Assembly: GCA_943329845.2 (NCBI GenBank)
Contig: CALQFM020000009.1
Coordinates: 19,867 to 83,866 of the forward strand
Direction: 5' to 3'
Length of the DNA stretch: 64,000 nt
Source of the DNA: Candidatus Kuenenia stuttgartensis
Lineage (GTDB): Bacteria > Pseudomonadota > Alphaproteobacteria > SMXS01
In this document: positions 8,776 through 18,309 of the stretch, piece by piece
Layout of the letters: each line of letters opens with the position of its first letter
Position numbering within the stretch: the stretch's first letter is position 1
Notes under the pieces: generated by a model
What the model saw: the letters and a program-made list of their open reading frames with translations, nothing else
Told to the model about the DNA's origin: nothing
Databases searched by the model: none
Made by a program: the position numbers and the translations under genes

Positions 8776-9837
8776 CTAACTCGCGGCCTGAAGTTCGGAG
8801 AGCCTGATCTCCCGGCTGATCAGCGCGGCGCCATCGAGGCCGCGGGACCCGAGGAGGATCCGCGGATCGGAGGGCGTCCAGTCGATCTGGACGACGCCGA
8901 AATTGGGCTGCGCGAAGCCCTCGCCGATCCGGTTCCGGTTTGGCGCGACGTAGGGCCAGGTCTCGGTGAGGCCGCTCGACGTCATGTCGTACAATGGATA
9001 AGGCGATTGTCCCTCGAGGCGCGACAACTCGGTGTAGTGGGTGTCGCCGCTGAGGAACACCACACCGTTGGCCCTGCTGCGGGTGAGCACCGCCAGCATG
9101 CGACGGTACTCATAGGGAAACTGCACCCACGCTTCCCAGCCCGGATTGTCGGCGAGGAACTGGGTGCTGGTGCCGATCAGCCTGACCGCCGCCGGCTGCT
9201 TGAGTTCGTGCTCGAACCAGGCCCACTGCGCCTCGCCCATGAACACCGCCGCCGGATCAGGATTGGGGATGTAGGGACCGCGGTCCTTGGGAAGGACGTT
9301 GTATCCGAGCAATGGCGTGCGCCACCAACGCAAGTCGAACAGGATCACCTGGACGCGCCGGTCGGGCGGACCAAACACGTACGAGGTATAGATGCCCTCG
9401 CGCTTGCGCCTCGGGCTGTCGGCGGGCTCGTTCCAGAAATCGAGGAAGATGCCCTTCGACTCCTGCTTCTTAGGATATTCCGCGCCGCCGTCATTGACCC
9501 CGTAATCATGATCGTCCCAGGTGGCGACCACGCGGCTCGACACCTTCAGCTTCTGGAAGCCGGGCTTGGCGGCGAGTTGGGCGTACTTGTCCCGCATCAC
9601 CGCCATGTCCTCGGTATCGCCGTAGATGTTGTCGCCCAGGAAGACGAACAGTTCAGGCGCGTAGGCGTTGACCGCGTCCCAGATCGGCTGGTCCTTGTCC
9701 TGCTTCGCGCAGGATCCGAAGGCGATCCTGGTCAGCGGCGTTTCCGGCTTGGCCTGTCCCGCCAGCGGGGACAGCGCCGCAAGAGAAGCCATCGCCGCAC
9801 CGCCGGCGAGGATGGCCCGGCGCGACACGCCGTCCAC
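8776..9837 (-). CDS. PhoD-like alkaline phosphatase / metallophosphatase, Tat-exported
   Basis: A 353-residue protein from the GTG at 9837, chosen because AAGGAG lies 9 bases upstream and because a Tat-type signal (SRRAIL, then an Ala-rich core ending at GQA) starts there. The open frame upstream only overlaps the receptor gene. Metal-binding motifs of the PhoD family are present: FGSCAKQ, FLGDNIYGD, WDDHDYGVND and FLSGDTHYTEL. The enzyme should hydrolyse phosphomono- or diesters in the periplasm. It begins three bases after the stop of the upstream TonB-dependent receptor gene, so the two are co-transcribed. The receptor may import phosphorus-containing ligands or the phosphatase may act on its cargo; this is inference. 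Confidence 0.9.
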   Translation of the reverse strand: MDGVSRRAILAGGAAMASLAALSPLAGQAKPETPLTRIAFGSCAKQDKDQPIWDAVNAYAPELFVFLGDNIYGDTEDMAVMRDKYAQLAAKPGFQKLKVSSRVVATWDDHDYGVNDGGAEYPKKQESKGIFLDFWNEPADSPRRKREGIYTSYVFGPPDRRVQVILFDLRWWRTPLLGYNVLPKDRGPYIPNPDPAAVFMGEAQWAWFEHELKQPAAVRLIGTSTQFLADNPGWEAWVQFPYEYRRMLAVLTRSRANGVVFLSGDTHYTELSRLEGQSPYPLYDMTSSGLTETWPYVAPNRNRIGEGFAQPNFGVVQIDWTPSDPRILLGSRGLDGAALISREIRLSELQAAS

Positions 9838-9839
9838 GA

Positions 9840-12095
9840 TCAGAACTCCTTGCTGACGGTGACGAAGAACTGACGCGGCGAACCCGCCAGCAAGGTCGCG
9901 AACAGGCCCGTCGGATCCGAGTTGACGAAGCCGTTGGAGCCGATCGTCGAGGCGTATTTCTTGTTCGTCAGGTTGTTGACATTGGCCTGAACCACGAGGC
10001 CCTCGATCCACGGATTGCCCGAGAACCGGTAACCGACGCTGAGTTCGACCAGCGCGCGATCGGGTACACGACCGTCGTTCAGATAGGTGTAGAAGCGCTT
10101 GCTCATGTAGGACACGCCGATCTTGGCGAACAGCGCGTCGTCGTCATAGACCAGTTCGGCCTTGAATAGGTGCTTGGGCGAGTCGACCACGGTCTTTCCC
10201 TTGGTCAGGGTGACATTGCCGCCGCCATCGACCACGTTGTCGTCATAGCTCGAGTCATTGTAGGCGTAGGATCCGAACAGGGTCACGTCATCGGCGATGG
10301 TCAGCGTTCCCGCCGCCTCGAACCCGTACGACGTCACGTCGCCCACATTCTGCAGCACCGCCGGGTTGCCCTGGATGCCCGAGCCGACGGTGATACCGAG
10401 CAGGCGGTCCTGGAAATCCACGTAATAGGCAGCCAGGACGCCCTGGAAACGGCTGCCCTGGAAGCGGTAGCCAAGTTCGTAGGTGTTGGACGTTTCCGGC
10501 TTGAGGTCGCCGGCGATGGCGTTGAAGCCGGCCTGGGTCGTCGAGAAGGGGCCGGAAGTGACCGATGAGACGAACGCACGCATGTTGCGCGTGAACGAGG
10601 CAAAAAGTTCCTGGCCTTCGGCGAACTCGAACACGGCGCCGGCCTGCGGCAGGAAGTTCTTCTCGGCCTTGATCTTGCCCGTCGGAAAGCTGGTGTTGAT
10701 CACGGGCATTGCCTCGTTGCTGACCCGCAGAGACTTGAATCCGGCGTTGATGGCAAAGCTGTCCGTAATCTGCCAGGTGTCCTGGAGATGGAACTGCAGG
10801 GTCTCGGTGTGGAAATCGAATTCCCACTGGGTGAAGAAGGCATCGCGCTGGAAGTGGATGCTGCGCGACGCTTCCGGCTGGTCGAAGCCGATGCCGTAGA
10901 AGCGGCGGGCCTGATTGAAGTCGTTGGTCTCCCACCAGAAGCCGCCATTGATCTCGTGGCCGCCGATCTCCCAATTCACGGCGCCGATGACGCCGCCGCG
11001 ATCGATGGCATATTCCGTGGTGCGGATGGAGATCGGACCGCCGCCCGGCGTTGGCACATAGGGCGTGTACCACAGGCCCTGGCCCCGGTTGCGGTGGTAG
11101 TAGCCGGTCAGCTTGATGCCGAGACCTTCGGTGATGGGCGCCTCGAGCGTCAGGCCGGAGAGCAGATCCTTGCGCAGGCCCGAGGCGTCGTAATAGGCGT
11201 CGTCGACAGTGAGGATGGGATTGGGGAAGTTCGACCCGCCCGACTGGTAGATCTGCGCCACTTCCACGGCCGTGTCCCAGTCAGGCCGGAAGTTGTCCCA
11301 CTTGTAGCCAAGCCGGTCGATCATCTCCAGTGACAGATCCTGGTAGTCGTTCTCGCGGCGGTCGGAATAGTTGACGAAACCAGTCAATGTGGCATTGCCG
11401 ATGGGCTGCACGAACTTGAAGTTGATCTGATTCTGGCGCTGGACGCCTTCGCCCTTCCACTTGTCGGAATCCTGGAAGGTGTAGCTGAGATACATGCGCG
11501 TGCCGGTTGGCAACTCGCCGGAGTCGATCCGCGCGAACGGCCGCAGCGCACCATCGCTGCCGGCGGTCATGGCCACCTTGCCGCCGAACTCGGCCGACGG
11601 GTCGCGGGAGTAGAACTGCAGCGTGCCGCCCAGGTTGCTGCTCGAGGCCGTGCCGAGCGAGCCGGAACCCTGCGAAACCTTGATCAGGCCGATATTTTCC
11701 GACGAGATGGCGCGGCTGATGTGCAGGCCATTGTGATTACCGTAGGACATGTCGCCAAGCGGCACCTCGTCGAGGGTGAAGCCAAGCTGGTTCTGGTTGA
11801 AGCCGCGGATCGAGATGCGCGACGACCACTCGTAGGCGCCGTAGGCGTCTGCCGACTGGAAATTCACGTTCGGCAACTTCTCGATCGCCTTCAGCGGGCT
11901 GGTCCCAGGTGTCAGGATCGCAATGTCGGCGGCCTTGATCTCCTGGATCTGGCGGCTCTCGCCCTGACCGTAGACGATGATCGATTCGACTGACGCGGTA
12001 CCGGTTACCGGCGCGGTTTCCTGCGCGAACGCTGGAGAGATCAACGCTGTGGTGGCCAGCAAGCCTCCCAGCAGGCCCTTCGAGTACTTGTCCAT
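9840..12095 (-). CDS. TonB-dependent outer-membrane receptor
   Basis: A 751-residue protein. The start at 12095 has GAGGGGG upstream and begins a signal peptide (MDKYSKGLLGG to SPAFAQ). The plug domain (about 40-160) includes ESIIVYGQ, ISIRGFNQNQLGFTLDEVP and SNLGGTLQF. The remaining ~590 residues form the 22-strand barrel, ending in the aromatic terminal strand QFFVTVSKEF. It imports a ligand across the outer membrane using the TonB-ExbBD complex, for which genes lie at 21.9-24.5 kb. It is followed at once by the PhoD-like phosphatase gene. The ligand is unknown; nothing specific to iron chelates is visible. Confidence 0.93.
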   Translation of the reverse strand: MDKYSKGLLGGLLATTALISPAFAQETAPVTGTASVESIIVYGQGESRQIQEIKAADIAILTPGTSPLKAIEKLPNVNFQSADAYGAYEWSSRISIRGFNQNQLGFTLDEVPLGDMSYGNHNGLHISRAISSENIGLIKVSQGSGSLGTASSSNLGGTLQFYSRDPSAEFGGKVAMTAGSDGALRPFARIDSGELPTGTRMYLSYTFQDSDKWKGEGVQRQNQINFKFVQPIGNATLTGFVNYSDRRENDYQDLSLEMIDRLGYKWDNFRPDWDTAVEVAQIYQSGGSNFPNPILTVDDAYYDASGLRKDLLSGLTLEAPITEGLGIKLTGYYHRNRGQGLWYTPYVPTPGGGPISIRTTEYAIDRGGVIGAVNWEIGGHEINGGFWWETNDFNQARRFYGIGFDQPEASRSIHFQRDAFFTQWEFDFHTETLQFHLQDTWQITDSFAINAGFKSLRVSNEAMPVINTSFPTGKIKAEKNFLPQAGAVFEFAEGQELFASFTRNMRAFVSSVTSGPFSTTQAGFNAIAGDLKPETSNTYELGYRFQGSRFQGVLAAYYVDFQDRLLGITVGSGIQGNPAVLQNVGDVTSYGFEAAGTLTIADDVTLFGSYAYNDSSYDDNVVDGGGNVTLTKGKTVVDSPKHLFKAELVYDDDALFAKIGVSYMSKRFYTYLNDGRVPDRALVELSVGYRFSGNPWIEGLVVQANVNNLTNKKYASTIGSNGFVNSDPTGLFATLLAGSPRQFFVTVSKEF

Positions 12096-12276
12096 GAAAT
12101 CCCCCTCATATCTTGAGTGCGAGATGGCGGGAGGCCAGCTCGCTCGGGGAGAAATGTGACGCAGGTTTGTGACGGTTGGCCGAAGATCGGATGACGCACG
12201 TGTTGCGGTGCACAATACATGCGCATGGCAGCAATGACCTCTGCGCGGACTTCGGACCTAAGGGCTCGATCTTGAC

Positions 12277-12801
12277 CTAACGGCGCAGCATCGGGCGGTA
12301 CAGGGCATGCTCGGGCGAGAGTCCTTCCACCAGTTCCAGGCCCTTGAGTCCACCGTCGGGACCGCCGGCGCTGGGCATCTGCTGGGCGAATTCCAGTAGC
12401 GTCCTGCGCTCGGAAATCTTCCAGACCCCGTCGCGCTTCTCGAGCCGGTCGAGATAGCGGCTGCCGAAAAAGCTCTGGCTGAAGCCGCCCTTGCCATCCG
12501 GCGAACGGCCACCGGCCAGGCTGTTGCTTTCCGCCTCGGCCTTGTCGCCATTCACTTCGATGAGGATGTTGAAGACATAGTGAAAGCGGTGCAGGCTCTG
12601 CGCCTCGATCGGCATCACCATGGTACACCAGTCATGGGCATTGCCGACGAAGAAGCCGTAGTCCACATGGGCTTCGGCGTGGAAGCACTCCTTCAGCGCA
12701 GCCTCGTCGAGCCAGTCCAGCCCGCGGCCGTACCGGGCGCCGAGCACCTCGGCGATCTCCTGCTTGTCCCAAAGTTCCTGCAACTGCCGCTCGCTGGGCA
12801 T
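12277..12801 (-). CDS. SnoaL-like (NTF2-fold) protein
   Basis: A 174-residue single-domain protein of the cone-shaped alpha+beta NTF2/SnoaL_4 type. It has the characteristic N-terminal helix (LQELWDKQEIAEVLGARYGR), then LDWLDEAALKECFHAEAHVD, and strands around FHYVFNILIEVNGDKAEAES and GVWKISERRTLLEF. Members include dehydratases and isomerases of polyketide and steroid metabolism and many of unknown role. It is transcribed away from the TonB receptor at 13.2 kb and lies upstream of the one ending at 9840. A second SnoaL-like gene is at 47537. The reaction cannot be assigned. Confidence 0.8.
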   Translation of the reverse strand: MPSERQLQELWDKQEIAEVLGARYGRGLDWLDEAALKECFHAEAHVDYGFFVGNAHDWCTMVMPIEAQSLHRFHYVFNILIEVNGDKAEAESNSLAGGRSPDGKGGFSQSFFGSRYLDRLEKRDGVWKISERRTLLEFAQQMPSAGGPDGGLKGLELVEGLSPEHALYRPMLRR

Positions 12802-13201
12802 GGTTCCGATCTCCCGTTTGATGCGTCCAGAGCGACAGCCTATGCCCCGAGACAGCGAAAATCTTTCCTGAAAGTTACGTCCGCTTCTTCAGCCTGCGCC
12901 CTTGCCTGTAACTGATTTGACACACCTGACATAAAGTCAGTCATATCCGCAGAAATCACGCTTGAATGTTTGCATACACATATGTTCTGATTTAGGTAAC
13001 AATGAAAGTTGCACGCCGTCGTGGGGAAGGATCGGGTGCGCAGTGCCAGAACCGCCGGAGAATACGTCCGCCAGGCGCCCCGAACGAAAGCGGCGCACGG
13101 CCGTGGCCGCCTCCGGTAGGCTCCGCCCATCGAAATCCGCCAAGCCTAACAACCAGCACTCGGGCGTTTTCCAGGCGCCGACACCAGGGGAGATAGAAAA
13201 C
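12802..13201. other. Regulatory gap between divergent genes
   Basis: This 400-base region separates the SnoaL-like gene (minus) from the TonB receptor (plus). It is clearly more AT-rich than its surroundings between about 12890 and 13010. It contains the promoter-like element and palindrome listed separately. The upstream part of the receptor frame (12962-13201) is open but does not look like protein and precedes the ribosome site, so it is treated as untranslated leader. Confidence 0.5.
12917..12946 (+). promoter_or_regulatory. Sigma70-like promoter with palindromic operator in the spacer
   Basis: A consensus -35 box TTGACA (12917-12922) is followed after 18 bases by TCATAT (12941-12946), an acceptable -10. 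The spacer holds a perfect palindrome CTGAC-ATAAA-GTCAG (12926-12940), as expected for a dimeric repressor of TetR or similar type. The element points toward the TonB receptor at 13202 and leaves a leader of about 250 bases. No regulator gene is adjacent. Confidence 0.5.
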
Positions 13202-15781
13202 GTGACAAAGCTGAGAGACCATGGAGGCGGCTTCACCGGCCGCCTGCTCGCCGGCGTAGCGGGAGCCACGCTGCTGATGACAATGAGCGTGCAAGCGGCC
13301 GCCCAGGCGCAGGACAACCCGGCGCCCACGCCTTCCGCGGACCAGGCAAAGCCAGCTGAGCAAAAAAAGAGCAGCATCGAAGAAATCTTCGTGAGTGCGG
13401 CGCGAAAGACCGAAGAGCGCGCCATCGACACACCGGTCGCCCTTTCGGCCATGGGCGAGGTTCAGATCGCGCGCTACAACACCACCGACCTGATGCAACT
13501 CCAGGCCCAATTGCCCGGGGTCAAGATCTACGCGTCGGGCGGTGGCGGCCAGGGCGGCAACCTGAGCATTCGCGGAGTCGGGCAATTGGCCATCGACTAC
13601 GGCGCCGAGCAACCCGTGGCGTTCGTGATGGACGGCTTCTCCTTCACCCGCGGCCACATCGTCGACGTGGGCCTGTTCGACGTGGCAGGCATCGAAGTCC
13701 TGAAAGGGCCGCAGACTCAGTATTTCGGCAAGAACAGCCCCGCGGGCGTGATCGCGGTCACCAGCAAGAGCCCCGGCGATGAATACGAAGGATTTGCCAA
13801 GGTCAGCTACGAATTCCGCAGCAAGGACCCGACGCTCGAATTCGGCGTATCGCTTCCGGTGAATGACAAGTTCAAAATTAGAATCGCCGGCAAGGGCGAA
13901 TTCATGCAGGGCGGCTACATCAAGAACATCGGCGAGCCGGTCATTCCCAATCCGCCGGGACTGGCGTCGCAGGGCGGCCCCTCTCCGGGGAAAGCCTACG
14001 ACGCCTGGCCGAAGCAGAAGCAGTATATCGGCCGTATGACCATGGTGTTCACGCCGACGGATAATTTCGACGCCACCCTCAAGATTTTCGGTTCATACAC
14101 CCACCAGGACGACAACGCGCCGAATACTCTGTATACCTGCGCCGACGGCGTGGGCTCGTTCCCCTACGTGAACACGCTTTTTTCCCTGGTACCGGACACC
14201 AACAACCCCTGTACGGGCAAGCGAACGTTCACGGTTAACATGGTGATGCCGCCCACCGCGGTTCAGATCGCCGACAAGGACTTCAACGGCGGCTCGCCGA
14301 AAAGCTACTTCAACCGGAACAGCAATATCCTGACCACGCTGCAGATGAACTACAAGATGGGCGACATCACCCTGACCTCGGTCACTGGGTTCTGGGACGC
14401 CAAGCAGGAGGAATATACCAACTACGACTACAGCTCCTACGCCACCGTTCAGTCGCTGCAGGGCGAGAGCAGCAACAGCATCACCCAGGAATTGCGCGCC
14501 AAGTCCGACTTCGACTTCCCGGTCAACTTCATGGTCGGCGGCTTCTACGAAAAAACCAAACGCCACCTGGACGCGCCTGTCGAGATATTCCCCTTGGGTC
14601 CAGCCCCGTCAACTGTGCCTGCAACGTCGGTATTCGGCACGCCGCTGGTCGTCGGCACGACACCCTATCTGGTCCCGATCCCGGCGGCTTATGTCGGCAC
14701 CTACATGACCTATCACCAGCACTGGGACAACTGGATCGAAAGCTGGTCGATCTTCGGAACGATGACCTGGGATATCACGCACAACCTCCAGTTCGAGGGC
14801 GCCGTCCGCTATACGGAGGACAAGCGGCATTCCACGGGCAACCAGCTCTTTAACCGCATGGACTACGTCTTCGGTCCAGGCGCGGTCTTCGCTCCAACGG
14901 GTACCATCGTCCACCCGGACACCAGCTTCCACAACACGTCGCCGAGCGTTACCGTGTCGTGGCACCCCGTGGAAGACATGCTGGTCTACGCCGCCTACAA
15001 GACCGGATTCCAGTCGGCGGGCGTTTCCAACCCAGGAACCTTCGGCGCCTTCATCAACAGTGACGCAAGCCAGGCTCTTGTGAACAGCACTCTGACTTTC
15101 AAGGGCTCGACAGTGAAGGGCTTCGAAGGCGGCGTCAAAGGCAACTTCTTTGATATGCTGACGGCTGACGTCTCGATCTTCGACTTCAAGTACTCGAACC
15201 TGCAGGTGGTCGCTTATGACGCGGCCACGGTCAGCTTCATCACCCAGAACGCGGCCGGCGCGACGGCCAAGGGCATCGAGTTCAACGCCACACTGCAGGC
15301 CACCGATGCGCTGCAGTTCCGCACCGCGATCGAATACAGTCACCTGCAATTCGGTACGTTCAGCACAGCCTCGTGCTACACTGGGCAGACCTTTGATACA
15401 GGCTGCATCGGCGGTGTCCAGGATCGTTCGGGGGCCCGCTATGGTGGTCCGCCATTGACGATCTCCGGCGGATTCACCTATGACACGCCCCTCTCCGACG
15501 CTTGGAACATCGGCCTGTCCGGAGACGTTACCTGGTTCGACAAGGGATTCACCGCTAGCGGTCAGCCGGGCACGGCCGTGCCGTCCTACACGTTGATCAA
15601 CGTCTCGGCGCGGGTTTATCAGGCGGATGGGCCATGGGATTTCTCCATAGTCTGCACCAACTGCGCCAACCAGTTCTATGTCAACACCATCGGTAACAAG
15701 AACCTGGCCAAGGTCGGCGACCTCACCGCCCTGGTGGGCAGGCCGCGCCTCATTACGCTGCAAGCCACCTATCGCTGGTAA
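13202..15781 (+). CDS. TonB-dependent outer-membrane receptor
   Basis: An 859-residue protein from the GTG at 13202, which has AGGGGAG ten bases upstream. The frame is open to 12962 but that part is not receptor-like. The signal peptide ends near VQAAAQAQ. A TonB-box-like stretch (IEEIFVSAARKTEE) leads into the plug domain (about 60-175: LPGVKIYASGG, LSIRGVG, VLKGPQTQYFGKNSPAG). The barrel ends with RLITLQATYRW, a typical aromatic C-terminus. This is the long iron-complex-type receptor that is abundant in catabolic sphingomonad-like genomes; many take up organic ligands other than iron. A strong intrinsic terminator follows. Confidence 0.93.
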   Translation: MTKLRDHGGGFTGRLLAGVAGATLLMTMSVQAAAQAQDNPAPTPSADQAKPAEQKKSSIEEIFVSAARKTEERAIDTPVALSAMGEVQIARYNTTDLMQLQAQLPGVKIYASGGGGQGGNLSIRGVGQLAIDYGAEQPVAFVMDGFSFTRGHIVDVGLFDVAGIEVLKGPQTQYFGKNSPAGVIAVTSKSPGDEYEGFAKVSYEFRSKDPTLEFGVSLPVNDKFKIRIAGKGEFMQGGYIKNIGEPVIPNPPGLASQGGPSPGKAYDAWPKQKQYIGRMTMVFTPTDNFDATLKIFGSYTHQDDNAPNTLYTCADGVGSFPYVNTLFSLVPDTNNPCTGKRTFTVNMVMPPTAVQIADKDFNGGSPKSYFNRNSNILTTLQMNYKMGDITLTSVTGFWDAKQEEYTNYDYSSYATVQSLQGESSNSITQELRAKSDFDFPVNFMVGGFYEKTKRHLDAPVEIFPLGPAPSTVPATSVFGTPLVVGTTPYLVPIPAAYVGTYMTYHQHWDNWIESWSIFGTMTWDITHNLQFEGAVRYTEDKRHSTGNQLFNRMDYVFGPGAVFAPTGTIVHPDTSFHNTSPSVTVSWHPVEDMLVYAAYKTGFQSAGVSNPGTFGAFINSDASQALVNSTLTFKGSTVKGFEGGVKGNFFDMLTADVSIFDFKYSNLQVVAYDAATVSFITQNAAGATAKGIEFNATLQATDALQFRTAIEYSHLQFGTFSTASCYTGQTFDTGCIGGVQDRSGARYGGPPLTISGGFTYDTPLSDAWNIGLSGDVTWFDKGFTASGQPGTAVPSYTLINVSARVYQADGPWDFSIVCTNCANQFYVNTIGNKNLAKVGDLTALVGRPRLITLQATYRW

Positions 15782-15807
15782 CCTGACCCCAGCATACATG
15801 TCCACCG

Positions 15808-15847
15808 CGGGGTGGATCGGTTCGCCGATCCACCCCGTTTCTTTTTT
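15808..15847 (+). terminator. Rho-independent terminator of the TonB receptor gene
   Basis: A perfect 13-bp stem (15808-15820 with 15825-15837) closes a TTCG tetraloop and is followed by TTTCTTTTTT. It lies 27 bases after the receptor stop codon. Confidence 0.93.
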
Positions 15848-15966
15848 GTGGCGGCAAAAATCGCTGGTTCTTTGACCGGCATTCCGGCACACGTCACCGC
15901 AGGCTGGACTGGCCGACCCAACCGCTCCCGCACTGACCTAATGGTGCTTTTCGCCCCGGACGCCTG

Positions 15967-16806
15967 ATGCTCTCCTACCGACATGGCTTTCACGCCGGAA
16001 ACCACGCGGACGTGCTCAAGCATGCCATGCTGGTGTTCGTCACCCGGTACCTGCAGCATAAGGAGTCGCCGCTGCTGTTCCTCGACACCCATGCGGGCGC
16101 CGGCCTCTACGACCTGCGCACGCCGGAGGCGGAGAAGACCTGGGAATATCGCGACGGCATCGCCAGGCTGATGCCCCACGCTGCGACGGCGCCCGCGCTG
16201 CTGGCCGACTATCTGGCGCTGGTCAAATCCTTCAACAGCGGCGACGGCCTGACCATGTATCCCGGCTCACCGGCGTTGATCACGGCCATGATGCGCGAAC
16301 AGGACCGGGCGCACTTCATCGAGTTGCACCCCACGGACGAGCCCCGGCTTGCCGAGCTGATGCGGCGCAACCGCCGCGTTCGTGTGGAGAAGGCCGACGG
16401 CCTGCGCGGCCTGATCGCGGCCGTGCCGCCGCCGGAAAAGCGCGCCCTTTGCCTGATCGACCCCAGCTACGAGATCAAGACCGACTACGCGCTGGTGATG
16501 GCCGCCCTGGCTCGCGCATGGAAAAAATTTCCCGGCGGGATATATCTGCTGTGGTACCCCGTAATAGACCGGCCGCGCGTGCATGCCATGGAAGTCGCGC
16601 TGCGAGCGGCGGGTATCCGCAAGACATACAGAGCGGAATTATGCATGACGCCGGACACACCGGAACGGGGAATGACGGGCTCAGGCCTGTTCATCGTCAA
16701 TCCGCCCTTCACGCTGCCGGAGGCGGCGGCGTCCGGCCTGCCGTGGCTGGCGGAAACATTGGGCGCAAGCGGCCCGGCGACCGCCGATTGGCTGATCCCC
16801 GAATAG
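15967..16806 (+). CDS. rlmJ: 23S rRNA (adenine-2030-N6)-methyltransferase
   Basis: A 279-residue protein matching RlmJ (YhiR): it begins MLSYRHGFHAGNHADVLKH, the family hallmark, followed by FLDTHAGAGLYDL (SAM-binding motif I). The catalytic motif is CLIDPSYEIKTDY, a DPxY variant of the DPPY motif of N6-adenine methyltransferases. The C-terminal MTGSGLFIVNPPF stretch is also conserved. It methylates A2030 of naked 23S rRNA during ribosome assembly. Length is as expected. It is a stand-alone gene. Confidence 0.93.
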   Translation: MLSYRHGFHAGNHADVLKHAMLVFVTRYLQHKESPLLFLDTHAGAGLYDLRTPEAEKTWEYRDGIARLMPHAATAPALLADYLALVKSFNSGDGLTMYPGSPALITAMMREQDRAHFIELHPTDEPRLAELMRRNRRVRVEKADGLRGLIAAVPPPEKRALCLIDPSYEIKTDYALVMAALARAWKKFPGGIYLLWYPVIDRPRVHAMEVALRAAGIRKTYRAELCMTPDTPERGMTGSGLFIVNPPFTLPEAAASGLPWLAETLGASGPATADWLIPE

Positions 16807-16817
16807 ACACCCAGACC

Positions 16818-16986
16818 ATGGTCGTCCAGAGGGATGCACGCGCCGACTACGGCGCCATCCGGTCGCTCAACCGGCTGGCATTTGGCGGCGAGTAAGAGGC
16901 GAGGCTCATTGACCGGCTACACCGCCGGAACCGGTTGGATGGCCGCGCGTTCCTGTCGCTCGACGACAATCAGGGCCAGGGAACGC
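16818..16986 (+). pseudogene. GNAT acetyltransferase remnant with in-frame stop
   Basis: From the ATG at 16818 the frame reads like the N-terminus of a Gcn5-type N-acetyltransferase: an 'ARADYGAIRSLNRLAFGGE' segment, then an in-frame TAA (16893-16895), then EARLIDRLHRRNRLDG and AFLSLDDNQGQ in the same frame. Intact family members read 'AFGG.xEA.LVD.LR' at this point. Only about 55 of some 160 residues remain: the acetyl-CoA-binding half is absent because the transglutaminase gene starts at 16987. Recognition is from pattern memory; a database search would settle it. Confidence 0.6.
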
Positions 16987-18309
16987 ATGAGATTTCTGCT
17001 CAGGCATACGGCCACATACAGTTACGCCAATCCCGTCAGGCTGGGCCGGCACAGGCTCATGTTGCGCCCGCGCGACAGTCACGAGATGAAGCTGCACGAG
17101 GCGACGATGTCGATCTCACCGCGCCCCCGCAGCATCGTCTGGCAGTACGACGTGTTCGGCAACAGCATCGCCTATGTGGATTTCGACTGCCAGACCACGG
17201 AGCTGGTGATCGAGAGCACGCTCGATGTGGAGCGGTTCGCCTTCACGCAGCCCGAGGCCATGCTGTCGGATCATGCTCGCAACCTGCCGCTCGCCTATTC
17301 CGCCGATGAGATCCGCGACCTGGCCGGTTTGCAGGAGCGCCACGTGCAGGATCCGGAGCACGCGGTCGACCTGTGGGCGAAGGGCTTCCTGGCGCTGCCC
17401 GAGGGCACCTCGGGCACGAAGGAAACCTTGCCGCTGATCCGCGAGATCGCATCGGCGATCAAGAACAACTTCGTCTACATCCCGCGCGACATCTACGGCA
17501 CCCTGTCGCCGCTGGAGACCCTGCAATCCAGTTCGGGCACCTGCCGGGATTTCGCATTCTTCATGATGGAGGCCATGCGCAGCCTGGGCCTCGCCGCCCG
17601 CTTCGTCAGCGGCTACATCTACGACGCCGCCCAGGACCCGGGGTCCACGGCCGCCGGGGTGATCGGCGGCGGCGCGACCCATGCCTGGGTGCAGATCTAC
17701 CTGCTCGGCGCCGGCTGGACCCATGTGGATCCGACCAACGCGCTGACCACCGATGATATCGAGCTGATCCCCGTCGCCATCGTCCGTGATCCGCATCAGG
17801 CATCGCCGATCTCCGGCACTATCGAGGCCGCGCCCGGCGATGCGCTCGGCCTGACCGTGAATATCTCGATCACCAATCAGGTGCAGTGCTACGCTTGCCG
17901 GACGACAATCGCGTCCGGGGAGATCAGCGATGGACCATCCCGAGGATTACAGCCTGCTGGATCCTGCCGTGCAGGAATGCCCTTACGCCGCCTATGCCGC
18001 GCTGCGGCGCGAAGCGCCGGTCTACCGGATGCCGGAAACCGGCTACTATATCATCAGCCGCTATGCCGACATCCGCGAGGCGCTGCGACGCACCGACGTG
18101 TTCTCCAACGACTTCGACACCCGCGTGCTCAGCCCGAAGGGCCAGCCGCCAGAGGTGGCCGAGATCTACCGGAGCGAGGGCTGGGAGCGCAAGCGGGTGC
18201 TGCAGACCGATCCGCCCGACCATACCTTATACCGCAAGCTGGTGGACCAGGCGTTCACCGCCAGCCGGGTGCGCGCCATGGAACCGTATATCGATGCGCT
18301 GGTGCATGA
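16987..18309 (+). CDS. Transglutaminase-like cysteine protease family protein with run-on C-terminus
   Basis: The start at 16987 has AGGGAACGC upstream. Residues 1-~295 match the bacterial transglutaminase family: an N-terminal beta domain (LRHTATYSYANPVRLGRHRL), then the catalytic core with Cys in SSSGTCRDFAFFMMEAMRSL, His in THAWVQIYLLG and Asp in WTHVDPTNAL. Such proteins usually end shortly after the 'ALGLTVNISIT' strand, near 17878. Here no stop codon follows. The frame continues another ~145 codons, 380 of those bases overlapping the P450 gene in a different frame, with low-complexity Arg/Ala-rich text. The true stop was probably lost when the P450 segment joined this locus. The catalytic domain itself looks intact. 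Cellular role is unknown. Confidence 0.75.
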   Translation: MRFLLRHTATYSYANPVRLGRHRLMLRPRDSHEMKLHEATMSISPRPRSIVWQYDVFGNSIAYVDFDCQTTELVIESTLDVERFAFTQPEAMLSDHARNLPLAYSADEIRDLAGLQERHVQDPEHAVDLWAKGFLALPEGTSGTKETLPLIREIASAIKNNFVYIPRDIYGTLSPLETLQSSSGTCRDFAFFMMEAMRSLGLAARFVSGYIYDAAQDPGSTAAGVIGGGATHAWVQIYLLGAGWTHVDPTNALTTDDIELIPVAIVRDPHQASPISGTIEAAPGDALGLTVNISITNQVQCYACRTTIASGEISDGPSRGLQPAGSCRAGMPLRRLCRAAARSAGLPDAGNRLLYHQPLCRHPRGAATHRRVLQRLRHPRAQPEGPAARGGRDLPERGLGAQAGAADRSARPYLIPQAGGPGVHRQPGARHGTVYRCAGA

